Positions 36,431 to 45,969 of a stretch of DNA of 64,000 bases are shown one piece after another. Source of the stretch: Nitrospiraceae bacterium (GTDB taxonomy: Bacteria; Nitrospirota; Nitrospiria; Nitrospirales; UBA8639); contig JACKFF010000015.1 in assembly GCA_020632595.1 (NCBI GenBank), positions 1 through 64,000 of the forward strand, written 5' to 3'. Each line of letters opens with the position of its first letter. Position 1 is the stretch's first letter. The translations under genes and the position numbers were made by a program. Below the pieces are notes generated by a model. It worked only from the letters and a program-made list of their open reading frames with translations. It ran no database searches and had not been told where the DNA came from.

Positions 36431-37532
36431 ATTGGAACCTATAGCTGAGAGTGTTATTGATGTATTACGCCCTCACTGATTCAATTGCCGAACAAGCCGA
36501 CCCTTTCTTCCAGATTTGCTCCTGGCGAGCTGTGTGAAATAGTCGGTGTCCTATCAGTACTTGACTCGTCCACTTCTAAGGAATGTACCAATGAGCCGGG
36601 AGCAGACCGGCGGATTGTTCCGATTGGCCCATACATCAACGGCCATGTAGGATGAGGGCCGTCGCGAATCCCGGAATGAACTCAAGAGATTTTGATAATC
36701 TATCTATCCGCCACGGCCTCGACCGCGAATACGTCAGCCGCAGGTGCCTGCCAACAGATGCAAGCCGGAAAAAAGGAGTAGAAAAAGGAAGGGCTATTCT
36801 CGCCCAACAGGTCCGCACCAGCGTACTCATTTTTAATGATCGTAACGGATGACCCACTCTTTTTCTTGATATCCGGCCACGGAGTGTTGGCTATGGGAAC
36901 GCCAACCTTATGAGGTGGACTGATGAGGGACGAAGAAAGCTGGAGCGTCGGGCTCCTGGCCGCCAAGGCCACCGGCTGCATGGTCTTGAGGAATAGGACT
37001 ACCTTGTGGCTCAGGAGAGGCGGCTGAACAAAACTATTGCCGGTGTGTGGTGAATCGACCGTGAGTGCGTTGGCTGCGGGCCGTCCGTCCTGCATTTGGT
37101 CCATCGCGATCCAGCGAGATGGCACCGGCAACATGACGGTGCCTCCTGCCGGTTGTGTACAACACTATAGATAAAACACCTATTATCTTCAAATCCTATA
37201 AGTCCCGATTAATTGGGGAACATTTGAGGTTGAATGTGGGAGGGAACACTATTCGTGAAAGGGGCATTTGCGGAAATAGAAGGATCTCGCTGAGTCTTGA
37301 TATCTTCAGGGTGGGCCAGATTCTTCGTCGTGGCCTCAGCATGACAAGGCGGGCGGGAGACGACATGGGGACACGGAAGATCTTGCTAAGCCGTGGCATC
37401 TTCAGGCCGGTCACAGATTCTTCGCCTCTGGCTCAGAATGACCTTCCTAGGAGGAATGATCGAGGAGGCAAGTCTCCGTGGGATCAGAATGGCAACTATA
37501 ATGAAGAATAGCCGGATATCAAAATCGTTTTA
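36431..37532. other. Intergenic region, no supported gene
   Basis: About 1.1 kb between the histidine kinase and debranching enzyme genes. The largest frame (36700-37134, minus) is not convincing. The only clear content is the repeat at 37279-37443. The rest may be decayed sequence. Confidence 0.4.
37279..37443 (+). repeat. Dispersed dimeric repeat, locus 3
   Basis: Two units, about 37279-37347 and 37376-37442 (97-bp period), each with GAAGGATCTCGCTGA or GAAGATCTTGCTAAG at the start and TCTTCG then CTCAG(A/C)ATGAC at the end. It is the same family as at 31453. Confidence 0.72.
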
Positions 37533-39614
37533 TTATGTAGGCCTGTGGTTTTCTGTTCTATGCTTGTTGGTGGACGCGTGAATGAGATGCCAGGCGCGGA
37601 GGACTTCGGCCACGGTCCAGGCCTGGGCGATACAGCCACGTGGAGCGAATGGCGGTTGCCCGTCAAAGATTTCCCCCAGCGTTCCCAGTCCGTAATCGTT
37701 GAGATGATGAGCCATTGGTGCAAGATACGACAGCGCAGCTTCGGGATTGCGATAGACCCGGAAGTGTGCCAGCACAAAAGGACCGAGTAGCCAGCCCCAG
37801 ACGGTGCCTTGATGATAGGCGCCATCCCTCTGCCGGATATCACCTTCATATTGTCCTACATATTGCGGATTGTCCTGCCCCAGGCTGCGTAACCCGTAAG
37901 AGGTGTAAAGATGTTGAGCGCAATAATCCACGACAGCATGTTGCTGTTTGTAGGTGAGCGGACTGTTGGGTAACGAAACGGCGAACAATTGATTGGGTCG
38001 TGGGGCTGGATCATGTCCATGCGGTCCGTCCAGCACGTCATAACACCGGTGTACTGGTTCGTTCCAGAACCGTTGAAAGGATGTGTGGATGGCCCTGGCT
38101 GTTTGTAGAAATTCCTCGTGCGGCGCTTTCATGGTCCTGGCCAATTGGCTCAGGGTGAGCCAGGCTTGGTACCACAGCGCATTGATTTCGACCGGTTTGC
38201 CGATCCGCGGAGTCACGACCCAGTCTCCGATCTTGGCGTCCATCCAGGTGAGCTGCACGCCGGGCTCTCCGGCATAAAGTAAGTGATCGGCCGGATCCAT
38301 ACCGATTCCAAACCTGGTGCCCTTGCGATACCACGCCAGCATCTCGACCAGCGCGGGAAAGATCGTTTTGAGAAAGGCGCGGTCATCGGTGGCGTCCACA
38401 TATTGGCGGACGGCCTCGATATACCAGAGCGTGGCATCAACGGTGTTGTATTCGGGTTCTTCCCCTGCGTCGGGGAAACGATTGGGCAGCATGCCTTGGT
38501 TGGCATATTGCGCGAAGGTCGACAGGATGCTGCGAGCGATGTCAACGCGCCTGGTGGTCAGGGTGAGTCCCGGTAGGCTGATCATCGTGTCCCGGCCCCA
38601 ATCTCCAAACCAGTGATACCCGGCAATGATCGTATGCCCGCTGTCGTGAGGGGTCAGGGGGCGTGAGGCGATGAATTGATCGGCGGCCAGTGTGAGCTGT
38701 TGGATCCAGTCCGGCCAATTCGGGTGTGGCTGTTTTGTCGTGGACTCGGATTGGAGCAATGCCATTTCATGACGTCGGCGGGATTCGAAACACGAAGCGG
38801 CGGGCCTGGACGGCTTAGGACGGGTGCTGGCCATCCAGGTCATCTCTTCGCCCGGTTTCAAGTCGAGGGTCCACGTGCCGATGTGCAGATGATGTTCGCG
38901 ATCGGGAAGTCCCCGTTCGCGTTCGAGCGGCAGATCGTAATCGTGGTACCACAAATTGGCGGCTTCAACCGATCCTCCCGATGCGGATAGGATAAACGGA
39001 GAACCTTCTGTGGGTAGAATCTGGAGTCCATGCGGGATGGGAGTGGTTGAAAATTCCGGGAGAGTGTCCAGCGTGATGCTATGGTAGTCCCGGTGATTGA
39101 TGAAAGCCCGCAGATTGAGACGAATTGGAAGCGATCCTCTGGTGAAGGAGTACTTCACATACGTGGTATTCTCACCGGGTTCCATCCATAGGCGCTTTTC
39201 GACTAATGCATTGCCGATGGCAAACGTCCAGACCGGTGTCGTGCCTTCCAGGCGGAAGCGTTCCAGCCATACAAATCCCATTGGCGACACGGTCCCGCTA
39301 TGCCAATGATTGGTGGAGAGCTGAACGATCTTTTCCTGGTACTCCACGGTTTCTTCCAGTTTGCTGACCAACAAGGTGCGTCCGAGGGGTGGCTTGAGGG
39401 CGGCGATGAGCAGGCCGTGATACCGTCGGGTCAGGGAACCCGCCACGGTGCCGGAGGCGAACCCTCCGATGCCGTTAGTGACGACCCATTCCCGTCGTTC
39501 GGACAGCCACACATCACCACAAATCTCCCTTCCAAAATCCACGACCTGTGGCCAGATTGGTGCGCTCATGGACAGGGTTGGCCTGCGATCTGAGGGCTTT
39601 GTCGTGGAAGGCAT
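37533..39614 (-). CDS. Amylo-alpha-1,6-glucosidase (glycogen debranching enzyme)
   Basis: A 693-residue cytoplasmic protein with an N-terminal beta-sandwich glycogen-debranching domain (EWVVTNGIGGFASGTVAGSL, then TRRYHGLL) and a C-terminal (alpha/alpha)6 domain. The catalytic region has AGYHWFGDWGRDTMISLPGL, ATLWYIEAVRQYVD and a late GTVWGWLLGPF. It hydrolyses alpha-1,6 branch points, releasing glucose. ATG 39614 is 4 nt past the stop of the upstream gene, with GGAG preceding. An in-frame extension to 39908 overlaps that gene's coding region. The operon with the GH63 enzyme suggests use of branched alpha-glucan. Confidence 0.85.
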   Translation of the reverse strand: MPSTTKPSDRRPTLSMSAPIWPQVVDFGREICGDVWLSERREWVVTNGIGGFASGTVAGSLTRRYHGLLIAALKPPLGRTLLVSKLEETVEYQEKIVQLSTNHWHSGTVSPMGFVWLERFRLEGTTPVWTFAIGNALVEKRLWMEPGENTTYVKYSFTRGSLPIRLNLRAFINHRDYHSITLDTLPEFSTTPIPHGLQILPTEGSPFILSASGGSVEAANLWYHDYDLPLERERGLPDREHHLHIGTWTLDLKPGEEMTWMASTRPKPSRPAASCFESRRRHEMALLQSESTTKQPHPNWPDWIQQLTLAADQFIASRPLTPHDSGHTIIAGYHWFGDWGRDTMISLPGLTLTTRRVDIARSILSTFAQYANQGMLPNRFPDAGEEPEYNTVDATLWYIEAVRQYVDATDDRAFLKTIFPALVEMLAWYRKGTRFGIGMDPADHLLYAGEPGVQLTWMDAKIGDWVVTPRIGKPVEINALWYQAWLTLSQLARTMKAPHEEFLQTARAIHTSFQRFWNEPVHRCYDVLDGPHGHDPAPRPNQLFAVSLPNSPLTYKQQHAVVDYCAQHLYTSYGLRSLGQDNPQYVGQYEGDIRQRDGAYHQGTVWGWLLGPFVLAHFRVYRNPEAALSYLAPMAHHLNDYGLGTLGEIFDGQPPFAPRGCIAQAWTVAEVLRAWHLIHASTNKHRTENHRPT

Positions 39615-39618
39615 GATC

Positions 39619-42288
39619 CTATTCTCCTGCTTGTTCCAACAGTTTGGTGACAAGTCCGGTCCAGCCCGTTTGGTGGCTGGCGCCCAATCCCGCCCCGTTG
39701 TCCCCGTGAAAATATTCATGGAATAACAGGTAGTCCCGCCAATGCGGATCCTGTTGAAACCTGGCGACTCCACCGAAGATCGGTCGATGGCCCGAAGGAT
39801 CACGCAGGAAGAGACGATTGAGGCGATGGGAAATTTCCGCCGCGACTTGCCACAGTGTCTGTTGCGATCCTGAGCCGGTCGGGCAGTCCACGGTGAGATG
39901 ATCACCAAAGAAATGATGGAATTTTTGTAACGATTCGATGATCAGAAAATTCACCGGGAACCAAACCGGTCCTCTCCAATTGGAGTTGCCGCCGAATAAG
40001 CCGGTCCTGGATTCTGCCGGTTCATAATCCACGCGATGTTCATGTCCATTCACATGGAGCACATAGGGATGGTCTTGATGATATTTGGATAAGGCTCGAA
40101 CGCCATATGTGGAGAGGAATTCCTCTTCATCCAGCATGTACTTCATGACGCGCGGGAGTTGTTCTTGATCCACAATGGAGAGCATCCGGCGAACACTTCC
40201 ATCCGGCAGGCTGGTTGAGCAGACATGGCGCCGGAATTCCGGGCGGTTTTCGATAAACCACAACAGGCGCCGTTTAAAGCCCGGCAAGGCATCCACCACT
40301 TCCGGTTCCAACGTCTCAACGGCAAAGAGCGGGATGAGTCCCACCATGGACCGGACCTTTATTTGTTGAGAATGGCCGCCCGGGAAATGCAACATGTCAT
40401 AATAGAATCCGTCGGTCTCATCCCATAGGGAGGCTTCGTGATTGCCCTCGCCGATGTGATTGATGGCATGCGAGATGTAGACAAAATGTTCAAAAAATTT
40501 GCTGGCCACATCGCCATAGGCCGGATCGTGTCGTGCCAGTTCCAGGGCAATGGCCAGCATATTTAAACAGTACATGCCCATCCAACTGGTGCCGTCGGAT
40601 TGATCGATATATCCGCCGGTTGGAAGCGGCGCGGACCGGTCGAAGAGGCCGATGTTATCCAGTCCGAGAAACCCTCCCTGAAAAATGTTTCGGCCATCGG
40701 CATCTTTCCGGTTCACCCACCAGGTAAAATTCAGGAGGAGTTTGTGGAAAATCTTGGCCAACCACACCCGGTCGGCTTTGCCCCTGATGCGTTTTTCAAT
40801 TTTATACACCCGCCAGGTGGCCCAGGCGTGGACGGGGGGATTTACATCGCCGAACGCCCACTCATACGCCGGAATTTGCCCGTTGGGATGCATGTACCAT
40901 TCTCTGACCAATAGCCGAAGCTGATCTTTTGCGAAGTCCGGGTCCACCAGGGCTAATGGCACGCAATGAAAGGCAAGGTCCCAGGCCGCAAACCACGGAT
41001 ATTCCCATTTGTCGGGCATGGAAATGATGTCTTCATTATAGAGGTGCTTCCAATCCGTGTTCCGGCCATTTTTTCGCCCTGCGGGCGGCGGCGGTCCTGT
41101 GGGGTCGCCGGCCAGCCAGGTGCGCACGTCAAAATGATAAAACTGTTTGCTCCACAGCATTCCCGCAAATGCCTGACGCTGAACATTTTGGGCATCGGCG
41201 GAATGGCACGTTCCGAGGCGTTTGGCAAAAAATTCGTCCGCCTCCTGTTGGCGCGCGGGGAAAATGGTTTCGAACTCTTCCCCCAACTGGCCTTCGGTCG
41301 GAGGGAGGTTGGTCAATCGCAGTCGGTAAGTGATGCTTTGTCCGGGGGGAATCAACGGGTGATAATGGACCGCAGCCTTCGTTCCCACTTGTGCGGGATT
41401 TACGGTCCCTGGTGCGCCGGTGACGATATAGTCATTGATCCCGTCTTTGACATAGGGGCCGGCGTTGGGCACTCCATAGAGCCGTTGCGTGTTGGTGTCA
41501 TTTTCGGTAAAGAGCATGTCCGGAGTGCCTTCGCATAACAACCATCGCGACCCGTATTGTTCATGATCCAGGTGGATGGCCTGCGCATCGCCAAGGTCTT
41601 CATCCCGATTGAGAGTGGGACGTGGAGCATGCGGCGTCCAGGACCAGGTGTTGCGAAACCAGATGGTCGGCAAGACATGAAGTTCCGCAAAATCAGGCCC
41701 CCGGTTATGGGCGGTAATCCGGATCAGGATGTCCTCGTGCGTCGCTTTGGCATATTCGAGAAACACGTCGAAATACCGGTTGTCATCAAACACACCCGTG
41801 TCCATCAACTCATATTCCCAATCCTGTTTACCCCGCTTCCGGTTTTCTTCGATCAATTGGGCATAGGGAAAGGGGTGTTGGGGATATTTATACAAAAACT
41901 TCATGTAGGAATGCGTCGGTGTGGAGTCCAGGTAAAAGTAATACTCTTTGACGTCTTCCCCGTGGTTGCCTTCGTTCCCGGTCAAGCCAAACAAGCGTTC
42001 CTTCAGAATCGGATCTTTCCCGTTCCAGAGGGCCAGGGCAAAGCAAATCCGCTGGTGGCGATCGCAGATGCCGCCGATGCCATCCTCTCCCCACCGATAG
42101 GCGCGTGAGCGGGCCTGGTCATGGGGGAAATCCCCCCAGGCTTCGCCATTCGGACTGTAATCCTCACGGACCGTGCCCCATTGCCGTTCACTCAGATAGG
42201 GTCCCCACCGTTTCCAATGTACCGTCCGCTTTTTGGATTCTTCTAAGCGTTCTTCTTCGGTGGTCAGGTGAGATGTGCTGTTGGACAT
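39619..42288 (-). CDS. GH63-like glucosidase (MGH1-like)
   Basis: A large (889 residues) glycoside hydrolase of the GH63 type. The N-terminal region RWGPYLSERQWGTVREDYSP is typical. The catalytic (alpha/alpha)6 barrel contains WDLAFHCVPLALVDPDFAK, EYPWFAAW, a GGYIDQSDGTSWMGMYCLNM segment and a final DPHWRDYLLFHEYFHGDNG. Relatives cleave glucosylglycerate, mannosylglycerate or oligosaccharide alpha-glucosidic bonds; the substrate here is unproven. No signal peptide is present. It is the first gene of the operon, with GGGAA before ATG 42288, and the debranching enzyme gene follows by 4 nt. Confidence 0.85.
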   Translation of the reverse strand: MSNSTSHLTTEEERLEESKKRTVHWKRWGPYLSERQWGTVREDYSPNGEAWGDFPHDQARSRAYRWGEDGIGGICDRHQRICFALALWNGKDPILKERLFGLTGNEGNHGEDVKEYYFYLDSTPTHSYMKFLYKYPQHPFPYAQLIEENRKRGKQDWEYELMDTGVFDDNRYFDVFLEYAKATHEDILIRITAHNRGPDFAELHVLPTIWFRNTWSWTPHAPRPTLNRDEDLGDAQAIHLDHEQYGSRWLLCEGTPDMLFTENDTNTQRLYGVPNAGPYVKDGINDYIVTGAPGTVNPAQVGTKAAVHYHPLIPPGQSITYRLRLTNLPPTEGQLGEEFETIFPARQQEADEFFAKRLGTCHSADAQNVQRQAFAGMLWSKQFYHFDVRTWLAGDPTGPPPPAGRKNGRNTDWKHLYNEDIISMPDKWEYPWFAAWDLAFHCVPLALVDPDFAKDQLRLLVREWYMHPNGQIPAYEWAFGDVNPPVHAWATWRVYKIEKRIRGKADRVWLAKIFHKLLLNFTWWVNRKDADGRNIFQGGFLGLDNIGLFDRSAPLPTGGYIDQSDGTSWMGMYCLNMLAIALELARHDPAYGDVASKFFEHFVYISHAINHIGEGNHEASLWDETDGFYYDMLHFPGGHSQQIKVRSMVGLIPLFAVETLEPEVVDALPGFKRRLLWFIENRPEFRRHVCSTSLPDGSVRRMLSIVDQEQLPRVMKYMLDEEEFLSTYGVRALSKYHQDHPYVLHVNGHEHRVDYEPAESRTGLFGGNSNWRGPVWFPVNFLIIESLQKFHHFFGDHLTVDCPTGSGSQQTLWQVAAEISHRLNRLFLRDPSGHRPIFGGVARFQQDPHWRDYLLFHEYFHGDNGAGLGASHQTGWTGLVTKLLEQAGE

Positions 42289-42851
42289 GGATGGGGTTCC
42301 CTATGAACAGATGCCTGACGGGTTATCGCTGGAGAGTTTGCAGGACATGTCCGTTCCGGGTCCAGATCATCAGGTCACGGCAAAATTCCCGGTCCGATCG
42401 CGGGATGTTTCCAGGCTCCGAAATCTGAAACATGTTCTGAGATGTTGGCAATGTGTCACAAAGGCGGATGAAGGGTTGGTCGCTAAACAGGTCTGCTGGA
42501 GAAGAGGTCATTGAGTGGTACATCAAGTATAGTCGAGTTTACCTGCTCCATCCCATAATTTTAGTGTATCACGAGAAAACCGTAAACTGTCCCAGGTATC
42601 CGGCCAGGATGATAGGGGGATCAACCTCCGGAAAATTCCTCCATGCCGTGCAATTTTCCTTGACCGGTTCCGGAACCGAATGACAGGGTCCCAGGAGAAG
42701 TCGGTCAGGGGAATGTTAGGGAAGTTGTCGGAATAATCCGGCAACCACTCTATTTCCTTTCACCCGGTTCCTTGGAGATAATAGCGCCGGTAGGGTCCTA
42801 CTCAAGCCGGCCAGGTTTTTCTCACGCATTGCCATTTCAGAGGAGGGTGTC
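42289..42851. other. Divergent intergenic region
   Basis: This stretch separates the GH63 operon (minus) from the sigma-54 activator (plus). I see no gene, and no clear sigma-54 -24/-12 element by eye. It must hold two divergent promoters. Confidence 0.4.
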
Positions 42852-45281
42852 ATGGCTGAGGTACACACCACGTCTCCATTTTACTCTGAGGGAGAGTCCG
42901 TTACTTCGGCCCTTTCCGCTCAGATGTCTTCACTCGGTCCCGTCCCTGTGCTCCAGGACGAAGTGCTTCACCGAGTGATCAAAGGGGTGGAGGCGCAGAC
43001 GGGAGAGAAATTTTTTGACACGTTGGTCGAAGAGTTGGCCAGGGCGCTGGGAGTGAAATATGCCTACCTGTCGGAATTCAATCAAGTGGACGGATGTTTT
43101 TATTCAAAAGCCGGATGGTCACCGAACGGATTGGTCCCTCCTTTCCGGGTGCCGGCTGGTGGTCCCTGTGCCGTGGTTCTGACTCCTCAGGTGGTCCATC
43201 ATGCCGACGGCTTGGCCGATTGTTACCCCGGAGTTCAGGTCATTAAAGACTGGGGAGCCATCAGTTATTGCGGCCTTCCCCTCATCAATGCTTCCGGAAA
43301 GGTGGCCGGGCATTTGGCGGTGCTCGATGATAAGCCGATGCCCAACGGGGACTATACGGCTTCTATTATGCGTATTTTCGCCGCTCGGGCGGTGGCGGAA
43401 ATTGAACGGGCGGCCTTGGACCAAGCCCTCAGAAAAAGTGATTCCATTCTGCGGCTCGTCGATGAAGGCACCGCTTCGACCTCAGGAGGGGAGTTTTTCC
43501 AGGCACTGGCTTGCAACCTGGCAAAGGCGCTGGGTGTCCGGTACGCCTTTGTGGGGCAACTCATGGCAGATACCGGACGAGTGAGAACGCTGGCATTTTG
43601 GAACGGCGAGGCCTTCATTGAAAACTTTGAATATAATCTGGAGCATAGCCCCTGCCAACAAGTGCTAGCCGGAGAAATCTGCCATTTCCCTGAACGTGTT
43701 CAACAACGGTTTCCACATGAAAAAGGGCTGGCCGATCTGGGCGCAGAAAGTTATTTGGCCATTCCGTTGCTCAACCAGGCGGGTGAAGTGCTGGGGCACC
43801 TGGCCGCGCTGGATGTGCAACCCATGCCGATGGATGCCAGGCTGCTTCCGCTCTTTCGAATCTTCGGTGCCAGGGCGGGAGCGGAATTAGAACGACAGAA
43901 AATCCATGCCAGGCTTGCGGAAAGTGAAAAACAATTGCGTGATCTGTTCGATGAGGCACCGATTGCCTATGTGAACGAAGGACTGGATTCCAGGTTTATC
44001 CGGGCCAACCGGGTGGCGATGCAGACCCTGGGCATCACGCCCGATCAGGTGGAAGGGACGTACGGCAAATCGTTTATCCCCGAGACTCCGGACGCGCAAA
44101 AGCGGATGAAAGAGGCATTTGATGCGATTGGCCAAGGCACCGATACCAGCGGGGTGGTGCTGGAATTGCGCCGCAAGGACACGGGGAAACCCCTTTGGAT
44201 CCAATGGTGGTCCAGGCCCGATCCCGGCGGGACCTATACCCGCACCATGTTCCTGGATATCACCGACAAAGTCCTCATGGAACAGGAAAAGGCCAGGCTT
44301 GAAGCGCAGAATACGTATCTGCGGGAGGAAATCCAAAGTGTGCACAATTTTGAAGAGGTGATTGGATCGTCATCGACTCTGAAAAAAGTTTTGCGCAACG
44401 TCGAGCGGGTGGCTCCCACCGATTCCACCGTACTCGTGACGGGCGAGACCGGAACCGGCAAGGAGTTGATCGCCAGGGCCATTCATAATCTCAGTCCTCG
44501 CAAGTCCAAGCCGCTGGTCAAAGTCAATTGTGCCGCCATTCCTGCCGGGTTGATCGAAAGCGAACTCTTCGGGCATGAGAAGGGCGCATTCACCGGAGCG
44601 TTGACCAAAAAAATCGGACGGTTTGAATTGGCCGACAAAGGGACGATTTTTCTGGACGAAATCGGCGAACTGCCTTTGGATTTGCAAGCGAAACTCCTAC
44701 GGGTCCTCCAAGAGGGAGAGTTTGAACGAGTAGGGGGCACGCAAACCTTTAAGGTCAACGTCCGGGTCATCGCCGCCACCAACCGGGATCTCGAGCAATT
44801 GTCCGGAATGGGGCAATACCGGTCCGATCTGTATTATCGGCTGAATGTGTTTCCCATTCACCTTCCCTCACTTCGTGAGCGGGAAGGGGATATTCCCCTT
44901 CTGGCCCAATATTTTGTGCGGAAATGCGCCACGAATTTAGGAAAAAAAATCGACCGGATTCCGGAAGCGATGATGGCGTCGTTGCGGCAATATTCCTGGC
45001 CCGGGAATATCCGCGAGTTGGAGCATGTCATTGAACGGGCCGTCATTCTCACGGAAGGATCTTCCCTGGAACCCATCGAATTGTCGACGGGGGCGCGGGG
45101 AGGCGGGTCGGTGTCAACTGTCATGACATTGGAGGAGCGTGAACGGCGGCATATCATGGAAATCCTGGAACAAACGGGTTGGCGGGTCAGTGGAAAGGAG
45201 GGGGCTGCGGAGTTGCTGGGGTTGAAGCCCACCACCTTGGAAGCCCGAATGAAGAAGCTGGGAATTACAAGAAAAAAATAG
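42852..45281 (+). CDS. Sigma-54-dependent activator with two GAF domains and a PAS domain
   Basis: A 809-residue enhancer-binding protein. Two GAF sensor domains occupy about residues 45-190 and 200-345, and a PAS domain follows at 355-475. The AAA+ core has Walker A GETGTGKE (531-538), the sigma-54 contact loop GAFTGA (578-583) and Walker B IFLDEIGE (599-606). The C-terminus is a Fis-type helix-turn-helix (GAAELLGLKPTTLEARMKKLGI). The two GAF domains are similar to each other, suggesting a duplication. It resembles FhlA- or NorR-like activators, but the ligand is unknown. The ribosome site AGAGGAGGG precedes ATG 42852. It is not linked to any obvious target operon. Confidence 0.92.
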   Translation: MAEVHTTSPFYSEGESVTSALSAQMSSLGPVPVLQDEVLHRVIKGVEAQTGEKFFDTLVEELARALGVKYAYLSEFNQVDGCFYSKAGWSPNGLVPPFRVPAGGPCAVVLTPQVVHHADGLADCYPGVQVIKDWGAISYCGLPLINASGKVAGHLAVLDDKPMPNGDYTASIMRIFAARAVAEIERAALDQALRKSDSILRLVDEGTASTSGGEFFQALACNLAKALGVRYAFVGQLMADTGRVRTLAFWNGEAFIENFEYNLEHSPCQQVLAGEICHFPERVQQRFPHEKGLADLGAESYLAIPLLNQAGEVLGHLAALDVQPMPMDARLLPLFRIFGARAGAELERQKIHARLAESEKQLRDLFDEAPIAYVNEGLDSRFIRANRVAMQTLGITPDQVEGTYGKSFIPETPDAQKRMKEAFDAIGQGTDTSGVVLELRRKDTGKPLWIQWWSRPDPGGTYTRTMFLDITDKVLMEQEKARLEAQNTYLREEIQSVHNFEEVIGSSSTLKKVLRNVERVAPTDSTVLVTGETGTGKELIARAIHNLSPRKSKPLVKVNCAAIPAGLIESELFGHEKGAFTGALTKKIGRFELADKGTIFLDEIGELPLDLQAKLLRVLQEGEFERVGGTQTFKVNVRVIAATNRDLEQLSGMGQYRSDLYYRLNVFPIHLPSLREREGDIPLLAQYFVRKCATNLGKKIDRIPEAMMASLRQYSWPGNIRELEHVIERAVILTEGSSLEPIELSTGARGGGSVSTVMTLEERERRHIMEILEQTGWRVSGKEGAAELLGLKPTTLEARMKKLGITRKK

Positions 45282-45286
45282 GAGAG

Positions 45287-45338
45287 ATTCCCAATATTTT
45301 GTGAAGGTCACAACATATTGGGAAAAAATATTGGGAAT
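45287..45338 (+). repeat. Nested inverted repeats downstream of the activator gene
   Basis: A 33-bp palindrome has 15-bp arms 45290-45304 and 45308-45322 with one mismatch and a 3-nt centre. The left arm is also part of a second inverted repeat: ATTCCCAATATTTT (45287-45300) pairs perfectly with AAAATATTGGGAAT (45325-45338). Only one of the two can form at once. It lies 5 bp after the stop codon and 44 bp before the terminator. This could be an RNA switch, an mRNA-stability element or a protein site. Confidence 0.6.
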
Positions 45339-45381
45339 ACCGACCAGGCCTTCATCAAGCAAAGAATAAAAAACCTCATTG

Positions 45382-45424
45382 AAACCGGCCACTTGGATGC
45401 TGTCTAAGTGGCCGGTTTTTTTTT
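45382..45424 (+). terminator. Terminator after the sigma-54 activator gene
   Basis: A perfect 13-bp stem (45382-45394 with 45406-45418, AAACCGGCCACTT) with an 11-nt loop and a run of nine T residues (45416-45424). The A-rich left flank would also let it work in the other direction. Confidence 0.92.
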
Positions 45425-45520
45425 GGCCCGATGGTTGCTCAATACCCTTCATGAGAACGTTGAATAACAAATACATCCAAGAGGAAAAAGGCCAAATTCA
45501 TGTTGGATGTTTTGAGGTCG

Positions 45521-45644
45521 GGGAGCTGTTCAAAAAAGTTCGTCCAGCAAGGCCGCAGTCAGTTTTTCGCGCGGAGCGTACTTCCAGTACGTGAGCAAGG
45601 AAAAATGGCGAGAACGCAGTTGGCGGCTTTTTTCAACAGCTTCC
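45521..45644 (+). mobile_element. Miniature element, older copy C
   Basis: The core matches copies A and B (CGTCCAGCAAGGCCGCAG, CGCGCGGAGCGTAC, AAAAATGGCGAGAACGC). Its own ends, GGGAGCTGTTCAAAAAAG and the complement of GGAAGCTGTTGAAAAAAG, are an 18-bp inverted repeat with two mismatches. Similarity may extend left to about 45458 (GTTGAATAA). No target duplication is evident. It ends about 40 bp upstream of the STAS gene, where its T-rich arms may matter for transcription. Confidence 0.75.
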
Positions 45645-45687
45645 ACGCATGAAACAGTTCACATCAAGCAACAGGAAACCCTGACCC

Positions 45688-45945
45688 ATGATTCGACTCA
45701 CGGTCAAAGCCACACAGGACGGAACGACGACTGTGGAAATCGAAGGACGAATCGTATCGGAATGGATCAACGTGGTCGAAACCGAATGTCAGGGCCTGTT
45801 GGCTCAAGGCACCAAGGTGGTGCTTGATTGTTCAGCGGTGAGTTTTGTGGGAGAGGATGGGGTCCGCATGATTCGGCGGCTCATCACCCAAGGCTGTGGC
45901 ATTAAAAATTGTCCGTCATTCATTCAGCAGATCTTATTTACTTAA
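45688..45945 (+). CDS. STAS domain protein
   Basis: An 85-residue STAS-fold protein of the anti-sigma antagonist type (LDCSAVSFVGEDGVRMI). At the place where most antagonists carry a phosphorylatable Ser after the Asp, this one reads VGEDGV, so phospho-switching may be absent. The ECF sigma gene starts 24 bp downstream, so the two probably form one unit, but the cognate anti-sigma is not nearby. AGGAAA precedes ATG 45688. Confidence 0.65.
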   Translation: MIRLTVKATQDGTTTVEIEGRIVSEWINVVETECQGLLAQGTKVVLDCSAVSFVGEDGVRMIRRLITQGCGIKNCPSFIQQILFT

Positions 45946-45969
45946 ATGGTTTCGATGGAGGAGCGTCCC

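Noticed and set aside
36700..37134. 144-codon minus-strand frame with a short match (MQPVALAA) to the histidine kinase
   Set aside because: The match is only eight residues and the rest does not align; likely chance.
41557..42108. 183-codon open frame antisense to the GH63-like gene
   Set aside because: Shadow of a long GC-rich gene; no ribosome site or domain.
45299..45313. CRP/FNR-like site TTGTGA-AGG-TCACAA
   Set aside because: Half-site spacing is 3 bp, not the 6 bp of CRP sites; better explained as the centre of the longer palindrome.
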